From NCBI GenBank assembly GCA_003453435.1, contig DMLH01000093.1, positions 1-6,854 of the forward strand: a stretch of 6,854 nucleotides of DNA, in the 5' to 3' direction. The notes under the pieces are model-generated. The model was not told where the DNA came from. It was given only the letters and a program-made list of their open reading frames with translations, and did no database searches. A program made the translations under genes and the position numbers. Shown piece by piece: positions 1 to 6,600 of the stretch. Origin of the DNA: Clostridiales bacterium. GTDB taxonomy: Bacteria; Bacillota; Clostridia; Christensenellales; UBA1242. The stretch's first letter is position 1. The number at the start of each line of letters is the position of its first letter.

Positions 1-9
1 TAAATATTT

Positions 10-46
10 AAAAAAATAAACGCATAACACGAAGTTATACGTTTAT
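10..46 (-). terminator. Rho-independent terminator of the flippase-like gene
   Basis: On the minus strand a 13-bp stem (arms 34-46 and 16-28, one G-U wobble) encloses the 5-base loop TTCGT and runs straight into seven T's (16 to 10). The 5' arm begins at the last base of the TGA stop (48-46), so stop and hairpin touch. This is a strong, textbook intrinsic terminator. Confidence 0.9.
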
Positions 47-1596
47 CAATGTTTTTTAATTCTTTTATATTTTTTTGACCTAGTACGCTTATTAATCTTT
101 TTTGTATTTTTCTTTTTTTGCCTATTTAAATCTTTAAGTTGCATTTCAAGCAATAACTGCTCTGCAGGATAGACTTTTTCGTTAAGTTCCTCTTTTGTGA
201 CTAAATTACTATTTTTAATAATTTCCTCAGTATCATAATTTTTATGATATTCAACACCAGTTAAAGTTTGTTTTAACAGTTTATCTTCTTCTTGCGATTG
301 TACAACCTCTATTGTTTCTATGTTTTCTATTAAGGTTTCCCTAAATGAATGCTTTTGAGTACCACCCGCCTCACATAATGCCTCGGCTTGTTTTTTCCTT
401 TCATATCGTCTATTTCCAATAACAAAATCATAAACCAAAACAACTAAACCTTGAAGCAAATAAATATAATATGTCACAATCCTCCATGTAATAAGTGGTA
501 AAAATGGTGCTTCAAATATGTTTCCAAAAATGACTAAAAACATTGCTTCTGCACCACCACTTGCACCAGGGGTAGGAACAAATGCCAACGTTAAACCACA
601 AATTACTGATTTAATGAATACATAGAATATTGTTATATTTAAACTATCAAAAGTAGCAGCAGGTAAAAATGCTCTACATACGAAATATGCCATTAAATTA
701 CTTATAACGATATCTAGAATTGCAAGCAACATTTCACTTAGTAAAACAAAAGGACTTGATGCTAGTGTTTTAAAAGTTTTTTGATAATTTACAACAAAAC
801 GCATAACCTTTCTAAACGTTTTTTGATAGTTTTTAACGATGTGCATTTTAGAAAGTAATTTCAAAACCCAAATAACAAGTTTGGGGCCAAATCTTTTTGA
901 AATTGATAGCAAAATAATAGATGAAAATATTACAACATTGATTGATACGGCAATCCAAGCGACAGTTGTTGTGACAGGATCAGTTGCACTACCAAATTTA
1001 AGTGCATTGTATATAAGCACAAACACACAAATAAATACGTAAGAAATTTGCCATGTAATATATTTCATAAGAGGTATTCCAGTTGAAACGTCACCTCGAA
1101 TTCCACGCTTATTCATGTAAAGCATTTGAAATGGCTGACCGCCTGTTGACATTGGTGTTATGGAATCATAATATCTTCCCAGTGCACTAACTTTATAGGA
1201 CAAAATTAATCTGTTTTGTTTTGTTGAACGCCTAATTAAAATAAATATTTTTAATGTTTCAATAAGCATTAAGGCAACAAATAATCCTACAAGCACGCCT
1301 ATATAAATCCAATTAGGTGCAACCATTTTATCTTTTTTTTCTGAACTTAACTGCCAAATAAGTATGCCTGCGAGCAATGCTATATTAAAAACAAATGTTA
1401 AAACATTGATTATCTTTTTTCTTTTTGCATTACGTTTTATTTTACTTAATCTTTCAGCCTCTTTAGCCTCACGACTTTTAGTTAAATATTTTTTTGTTAA
1501 ATCTGCATTTGTGTTTGGCAAAAATGGCGAGTACTTCACCCGCATGTTTTTTATAATAGCACTTAATTTTATTTTTTTTGCCAAAATTTTCACCAA
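46..1596 (-). CDS. Flippase-like integral membrane protein (LPG-synthase TM / UPF0104 family)
   Basis: Polytopic inner-membrane protein resembling the membrane half of MprF (PF03706, TIGR00374 type). Members are thought to move lipids or lipid-linked molecules across the membrane; the substrate here is unknown. Hydrophobic segments lie at about 62-83, 94-122, 178-199, 207-232, 281-308, 319-340, 345-360 and 366-393. Two family signatures are clear: GRYYDSITPMSTGGQPFQ (140-157) and FVPTPGASGGAEAMF (339-353). There is no aminoacyl-transferase (DUF2156) domain, so it should not make lysyl-PG itself. The N-terminal 60 residues are strongly basic. The C-terminal 120 residues are charged and soluble-looking, ending in a tail (492-516) with 15 Lys/Arg in 25 residues. 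The start is uncertain: TTG at 1596, GTG at 1593 and ATG at 1545 are all in frame and none has a Shine-Dalgarno site. It ends in TGA, whose last base lies in the terminator hairpin. It sits behind its own promoter, downstream of the lipoprotein terminator. Family is sure, function is not. Confidence 0.85.
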   Translation of the reverse strand: MVKILAKKIKLSAIIKNMRVKYSPFLPNTNADLTKKYLTKSREAKEAERLSKIKRNAKRKKIINVLTFVFNIALLAGILIWQLSSEKKDKMVAPNWIYIGVLVGLFVALMLIETLKIFILIRRSTKQNRLILSYKVSALGRYYDSITPMSTGGQPFQMLYMNKRGIRGDVSTGIPLMKYITWQISYVFICVFVLIYNALKFGSATDPVTTTVAWIAVSINVVIFSSIILLSISKRFGPKLVIWVLKLLSKMHIVKNYQKTFRKVMRFVVNYQKTFKTLASSPFVLLSEMLLAILDIVISNLMAYFVCRAFLPAATFDSLNITIFYVFIKSVICGLTLAFVPTPGASGGAEAMFLVIFGNIFEAPFLPLITWRIVTYYIYLLQGLVVLVYDFVIGNRRYERKKQAEALCEAGGTQKHSFRETLIENIETIEVVQSQEEDKLLKQTLTGVEYHKNYDTEEIIKNSNLVTKEELNEKVYPAEQLLLEMQLKDLNRQKKKNTKKINKRTRSKKYKRIKKH

Positions 1597-1631
1597 CTAT
1601 ATTTTATGTAAAATTACGTATTATTATTTAT

Positions 1632-1660
1632 AATATAACATCTTATAGAAATTAAGTCAA
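1632..1660 (-). promoter_or_regulatory. Sigma-A-type promoter of the flippase-like gene, extended -10
   Basis: On the minus strand: -35 TTGACT (1660-1655), 17-base spacer, -10 TATATT (1637-1632), preceded by TG plus one base (1640-1638), i.e. an extended -10. Each hexamer has one mismatch to consensus. It lies directly behind the preceding terminator. The predicted start is near 1625, giving a leader of about 29 bases that contains no clear Shine-Dalgarno sequence. Confidence 0.75.
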
Positions 1661-1671
1661 TTAGAAATATT

Positions 1672-1699
1672 AAAAATAGGTAGAAATCTACCTATTTTT
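1672..1699 (-). terminator. Rho-independent terminator of the foldase lipoprotein gene, nearly palindromic
   Basis: Arms 1672-1684 and 1687-1699 are perfect complements (13 bases, AAAAATAGGTAGA against its complement), realistically a 12-bp stem with a 4-base loop. It begins one base beyond the TAA stop at 1703-1701. The outer A-T pairs supply the U-run on either strand, so the structure could also stop transcription on the plus strand, where T's continue to 1702; no plus-strand gene is seen there. Confidence 0.85.
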
Positions 1700-1700
1700 T

Positions 1701-3494
1701 TTAAAACAAATCCTCATATGCGCTTGTGTAATATACAATTTCCAAATTGTTTTTTGCAGTTTCAATAATGCTTCTTTGATAATTTGACCAAGTGCTTGCA
1801 TAAACAACCTCATAAGCCAAATCATACAACGATTTATCAACTCTTAGTTTTAATGGTGTGTTATAAAGTTTTGCAGCACTGTTATAGTCCATGCCTTCCA
1901 CTTGTTCAATTGTTAATTCATTTTTGAAAATTCCAGCATTAAATATTATATGATATCCGCTGTAATTATCTTGACTTACAAACACTGCCTCACTAATATT
2001 TCCGCCATCTTCCGCTTCAAGTGCAAGTGCCCTACTAGCATCTGCAAATTCTTTAACCATTTTATCCTGAACAGTTGTGTCTAAATTTACAGCATAATAA
2101 GTGTTTTTATTAGGATTACCATTGCTGTCTTTATTTGTCATACCGCCATCTTGGCCATATTTATAGATAAATTTGTTAAATGCAATTGCTTTGTCTCTTA
2201 CGCTAGATATACTTGCAAGTGTTGTTTGAATTTCTGCATAAACCTCTTCAACAGTTTTTTCTTCATCGGTTTCATTGCCCTCTTCGTCTCTTGCTTTTAC
2301 TTTAGTTCTTTTTAAAACTGCCTGATAAGAGGCATCGTATTGTTCCTGACTAATTATGCCAGACTCAAAGTCACTTTTAAGTGTTTTAATTTCCTCTAAT
2401 TGTTCATCACTAAGTTTAATTAAAACGTGACTCACCGCAACAAAAGCCTTCTTTTCACCGCTTTCATTTACGCCATAATCTTTGTGATAATAAATTGTTG
2501 TGTTATCATTTGAAGTATCACTCATAAACTCAACGTATTTAGAATAACTATCTTCAAGTGACTCTTGTTCATAATTTTCATAACTTCTACCAACAAGTTG
2601 TTTGTAGTAACTTACAACTTTTTTGTTGAAGTCAACATCAATTTCTTGAACATATCTTTCATAAACATTTTGGAATTCCGAAATGTACTTATTGTTGTTG
2701 TAAATTTCCTGAATTCTTTCAAGTTCATAAATAAATGCTATTTTTTCATCTGCTGATAATTCCAAATTTGAATATAAATTTGCAAAATCGTCTTCGCTTA
2801 CAGTTTTTAAATCTGACACTTTTAAGTGTTTATTTTTATAGTTTAAAGTCAACTTTTTAATGTATCTTTTAAATGCTTTTTGACTTATTTCAACGTCGCC
2901 AGTTTCATCTTGCACAAAATCACCAACTGTTGTGGCTACTTCTTCCGCAGGTTCAAGTTCTGGCTCAATTAAAGACCAAACTCCATCTTCATACTTAACT
3001 TTTTTCTCATACTCTTTAAAAGGCTCAAACTCTTTTTCTTCCTCTTCATCTTCCTTGCTTATTTCCATGCCTTTAGCGAGTTTAATTTCATCTTCAATTT
3101 CTTTAATTTGACTGTTAACAGATTCAAAGGTTTCTTTCCAAACAGCATTTTGCCAAACATTTTTGTTAAATATAATTTTTGTGCCATATAACATTTCGCC
3201 GTTATTTTCAGTGATAATTTCTTTGGCTTTTCTAACTAAAATTTCTCTGTCAATTAAACTATCAATTGTAGTTTTTAACGCTTTTTCCGTTGTGTATCCC
3301 TGAGATTGAACATACTGATAGCCAACACTGTTGTAAGCCGAAATTAAATCTTGCTTAGAAATTTCAATTTCTCCCGCAGTTGCCACTGTTCTGTTTAAGT
3401 ATTTTTCAACATTTCTTTGCACCAAACTGCAACCAGAAAATGCAAAAGATGATGTTAACAAAAGACATATAAGTAATTTTCCAAATTTTTTCAC
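1701..3494 (-). CDS. Large SurA/PpiC (PrsA-like) parvulin-type foldase lipoprotein
   Basis: Probable extracytoplasmic peptidyl-prolyl isomerase or chaperone anchored to the outer face of the membrane. The first 21 residues are a lipoprotein signal (KK, hydrophobic core, FSGC with C22 as the lipid-modified Cys; Phe at -3 is a slightly unusual lipobox). Residues 37-95 match the SurA-type N-terminal domain pattern (VATAGEIEISKQDL and following helices). A very acidic linker lies at about 139-165. The parvulin domain spans about 351-520: it starts at SHVLIK (H356), has DGG at 449-451 and ends at GYHIIF (H515), so both histidines typical of parvulins are present. About 50 charged residues (361-413) interrupt the domain after its first strand. 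At 597 residues it is far longer than a classical PrsA (about 290-350). The start is GTG, fixed by GGAGAG seven bases upstream. A gene of this kind downstream of mfd is known in clostridia. It has its own promoter and terminator. Isomerase activity is inferred; it may be mainly a chaperone. Confidence 0.85.
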   Translation of the reverse strand: MKKFGKLLICLLLTSSFAFSGCSLVQRNVEKYLNRTVATAGEIEISKQDLISAYNSVGYQYVQSQGYTTEKALKTTIDSLIDREILVRKAKEIITENNGEMLYGTKIIFNKNVWQNAVWKETFESVNSQIKEIEDEIKLAKGMEISKEDEEEEKEFEPFKEYEKKVKYEDGVWSLIEPELEPAEEVATTVGDFVQDETGDVEISQKAFKRYIKKLTLNYKNKHLKVSDLKTVSEDDFANLYSNLELSADEKIAFIYELERIQEIYNNNKYISEFQNVYERYVQEIDVDFNKKVVSYYKQLVGRSYENYEQESLEDSYSKYVEFMSDTSNDNTTIYYHKDYGVNESGEKKAFVAVSHVLIKLSDEQLEEIKTLKSDFESGIISQEQYDASYQAVLKRTKVKARDEEGNETDEEKTVEEVYAEIQTTLASISSVRDKAIAFNKFIYKYGQDGGMTNKDSNGNPNKNTYYAVNLDTTVQDKMVKEFADASRALALEAEDGGNISEAVFVSQDNYSGYHIIFNAGIFKNELTIEQVEGMDYNSAAKLYNTPLKLRVDKSLYDLAYEVVYASTWSNYQRSIIETAKNNLEIVYYTSAYEDLF

Positions 3495-3501
3495 AATTCA
3501 A

Positions 3502-3507
3502 CTCTCC
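3502..3507 (-). promoter_or_regulatory. Ribosome binding site fixing a GTG start
   Basis: GGAGAG lies seven bases upstream of GTG at 3494-3492 on the minus strand. This is ideal spacing, and the GTG opens directly into the signal peptide (MKKFGK...). It settles the start of the lipoprotein gene. Confidence 0.85.
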
Positions 3508-3525
3508 ATTATAAATATCAGCATT

Positions 3526-3554
3526 ATTATACATTATTTATTGTCTAAAGGCAA
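3526..3554 (-). promoter_or_regulatory. Sigma-A-type promoter of the foldase lipoprotein gene
   Basis: On the minus strand: -35 TTGCCT (3554-3549, 4 of 6 to consensus), 17-base spacer, perfect -10 TATAAT (3531-3526). The predicted start is near 3519, giving a leader of about 24 bases that holds the ribosome site. The weak -35 lies between the arms of an inverted repeat (3541-3566), a layout that suggests regulation. A second TATAAT at 3513-3508 has no -35 partner and would start inside the ribosome site, so it is unlikely. Confidence 0.7.
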
Positions 3555-3566
3555 ATAATTAGACAA
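3541..3566. repeat. Perfect inverted repeat around the -35 box, candidate operator
   Basis: TTGTCTAA (3541-3548) and TTAGACAA (3559-3566) are perfect 8-base inverted arms separated by 10 bases; that gap holds the -35 hexamer of the lipoprotein promoter. Arm centres are 18 bases apart. The hairpin is not followed by a U-run on the minus strand, so it does not read as a terminator. A seven-base copy of one arm, TTAGACA, recurs at 3619-3625. Repressor or activator binding is an inference; no regulator is encoded in the window. Confidence 0.5.
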
Positions 3567-3592
3567 AAAAATATTATATTTAATATGTTTTT
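3565..3592 (-). terminator. Weak AT-only hairpin, possible mfd terminator
   Basis: On the minus strand, AAAAA-C-ATATT (3592-3582, counting through the C at 3587) faces AATAT followed by a T-run (3575-3565), giving two 5-bp A-T segments with one mismatch and a 6-base loop. There is no G-C pair, and it sits about 80 bases past the mfd stop. It is the only terminator-like structure between mfd and the next gene, so mfd transcripts may read through. Confidence 0.3.
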
Positions 3593-3674
3593 GTTTTGTT
3601 GGACTTTATTATTTAATTTTAGACACGATTTGATTGTATTTTAATCTTAAACATGCTTTTTCTATCCAATTAAT

Positions 3675-6600
3675 TTATTTTTCTTTTTCAGCAATCATTA
3701 GCGCTTTTTCAAATACTTCACATAACAGCCTTAGTTTCTTCCTGATTGAATACTCTCTAAGCATAAAATTCATAATTGAGCCAGTATCAGAATAATAAAC
3801 TTTTATTTGCAACTGTTTAAGCGAGTTGTAAATGTTTTTATTTAACATGGTTGTTTTGTCATAGAATTCTGCCTGACACCTTTCTTTATCTATGTTAATT
3901 TTTTTTACTTCAAATTCTCTTGCCAAATTTCTAAGTAGAGCAACATACGCCAAATTTTCAATTTCTTCCGGAACTTTGCCGAAAAGGGTTTCAATTTCAT
4001 TAAGTACCTTGTTTAATTGCTGGCTTGAATTAATTTGTTTTAGATTGTTGTAAATTCTAAATCTATTCTCACTACTTTCAATATAGTTTTCTGGTATATA
4101 GCAATTTGTTGCAACATCAAGTTTTATATCTTTATATTCCTTTTGCTTTTGCCCTTTAATTTCGTTTACTGCTTGGCTTAAAATTTTGCAATACATGTCA
4201 TAGCCAACTTTTGCCATATGACCACTTTGTTCTGCACCCAAAACATTACCACAGCCACGAATCTCCAAATCCTTCATAGCAATTTTAAAACCACTGCCAA
4301 GTTCCGTAAATTCCATTATGGCATTTAAACGCTTATACGCATCTTGACTAAGAGTAACGTTCTTTTTAAAAGTAAAATATGCATAGCCTAAATTTTTACT
4401 TCGTCCAACCCTGCCTTTTAATTGATAAAGTTGACTTAAACCAAGTTTATCTGCATCTATAACAATAAGTGTGTTAGCACTTGGCAAGTCAATTCCATTT
4501 TCTATTAAAGTTGTACTGATTAAAATGTTTGTGTTGCCCTTGTACAAATTTAAAATTTCATTTTCAAGTTCTCCAGCATCCATTTGGCCGTGAGCAACAC
4601 CAATTTTTATATCTTTGCCCACAAGTGACCTAATGTGACTTGCAAAATCATAAATGGTTTCAACCCTATTATAAATAATCAAAACTTGTCCATTTCGTGC
4701 AAGTTCTCTATTTATGGCACTTAAAACCATTACATCACTATACTCTGCCACTGTTGTTTGCACAGGCAGTCTGCCTTTGGGTGGAGTTGTAATTAAACTT
4801 ATGTCTCTAATTCCTACAAGCCCCATGTGCAGAGTACGAGGAATTGGAGTTGCAGAAAGGGTTAAAACATTAATGTTTGATTTTAGTCTTTTAATTTTTT
4901 CTTTGTCGCCAACGCCAAATCTCTGTTCTTCGTCTAATATTAAAAGCCCTAAATCCTTAAATACTACATCACTTGAAAGTAGCCTATGTGTTCCACAAAT
5001 TACATCAATTTCTCCATTTTTTAGTTTTTGTAATATTTGAATTTGTTCCTTTTTTGTTTTAAATCTGTTTAAACACTCAACGTTAATTCCAAAAGCCTCT
5101 AATCTAGATTTGGCTGTATTATAGTGTTGTTCTGAAAGTATTGTTGTTGGTGCCAAAAAGCAAGTTTGCTTGTTATTGCTTGCGGCAATAAAAGCACTGC
5201 GTAGTGCAACTTCAGTTTTTCCATAGCCAACATCTCCGCACAAAATTCTGTCCATAACTTTTCCGCTTTTCATGTCACAAATAACATCACTAATTGCAGA
5301 AATTTGGTCATCAGTTTCATCATAAGGAAAAGTGTTTTCAAATTCAATTAAACTTTTCTTGTCAACTTCATATTTAACACCACGTATCTGTTCACGTTCA
5401 CGATAAAGCCCTATCAAATCAAATGCAAGTTCTTTTAATTTTGATTTAACTTTTGCCTTTGTGTTTTCAAATTCCTTACTGCCCAATTTGTTTAATTTAG
5501 GTTCCTTTCCGGAAGACACATATGTTGATATGAGACCAATTTGCTCAGTAGGCAAATATAGTTTATCACCACCATCATACTGCAAAATGATATAGTCCTT
5601 TTCATAATTTGAAAATTTTAGTCTTTGCACACCTTGACAAAGGGCAATTCCAAAATTTTCATGCACAACATAGTCACCCGCTTTTGGCAACGTAAACTCA
5701 TCTTTTTTATTATTTGCCACAACTTTTTTTGTTGAGGTTTTTTTCAAAAGTTCTTTTGTACCAATAATTACAAGTTTATCTTCAATAAAAATGCCACCAT
5801 ATGTAATGTCTTCACTTGAAACAATCACCTCACCCGCTGACAAACTGCTTAAATTTTCAACATCATTTTTAAGTTTAACATTAACGTTATTTTGCGATAA
5901 AAATTTGCATAAATATTGTGCTATACTTTGGCTACCAGCAAAAATAACAATTCTGTTATTAAACTCGCAATAATACCTAACATCCTCAAGTAGCAAGTCA
6001 TAATTACCATAATAATTTGTTTCTGCGCTAGACTTATAACTTTCAATATGTGTTGGCTGAAATATTTTATTAGCAGTTGTAATTTGCTGAAATGATACCA
6101 TTTGAAAATTTAACTTAAAAACGTCATCATAAGCAATAAATCTATTTTTTTGCCCTAACAAAATTTCGCCACTTTTAAGCAACAAATCATAACTGTTTTT
6201 AAATTGCTCGTATTCATTTTTTAAACTATCAACAATAAGTTTTGTATCATCAAAAACAACAAGAGCATTACTATTTACATACTGAGAAATACCACAACAC
6301 TCAACATAAGACACTAGCCAATTTTTAATGTATAAATAATTTTCGGCTTCAAAATTAATTTTAAATTCTTCAAAGTTTGTTTTTAATTTAATTTGCTCGT
6401 TTGCGTCTAAATTCTTAACACTTTTATGAAAATCCGCTTCAATAATACTGTACAATTGAGATTTATTCTCAATTCGAAAAATAAAATCACTTGTTGGTAA
6501 AATATCAAAATTTTTAATTTTTTTAATACTTTTAAAATCATCTAGGTTATACATTGTTATGCTTTCAATTGTGTTGTCAAAAAACTCAATTTTAACAGGA

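Noticed and set aside
839..1042. 67-codon plus-strand frame inside the flippase-like gene
   Set aside because: It lies wholly opposite a gene with clear family motifs, has no ribosome site and shows no recognisable protein; it is a shadow frame.
1364..1633. 89-codon plus-strand frame with hydrophobic residues
   Set aside because: It is the antisense of the basic, lysine-rich N-terminus (AAA read as TTT gives Phe), which explains the hydrophobic look. No promoter or ribosome site supports it.
2565..2756. 63-codon plus-strand hydrophobic frame inside the foldase gene
   Set aside because: Antisense of a Lys/Asn/Glu-rich stretch; AT-rich composition alone gives Phe/Ile/Val. No start signals.
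3541..3566. Inverted repeat considered as the mfd terminator
   Set aside because: On the minus strand the T-run precedes the hairpin rather than following it, and the promoter -35 box lies in the loop, so an operator-like role fits better.
3619..3654. Minus-strand 11-codon frame (MFKIKIQSNRV) between mfd and the foldase gene
   Set aside because: Too short to judge, the upstream GGA is poorly spaced, and it is expected by chance in such sequence.
3675..3900. Possible truncation of the Mfd C-terminus
   Set aside because: The C-terminal TRCF domain pattern (IPENYIESSENRFRIYNNL, FGKVPEEIENLA) and some 100 residues beyond it are present, so the 3' end looks complete.
4714..5040. 108-codon plus-strand frame inside mfd
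   Set aside because: It is opposite the conserved helicase motifs of mfd and has no independent signals.
5791..5973. 60-codon plus-strand frame inside mfd
   Set aside because: Antisense to the degenerate middle part of mfd, with no ribosome site or family resemblance.
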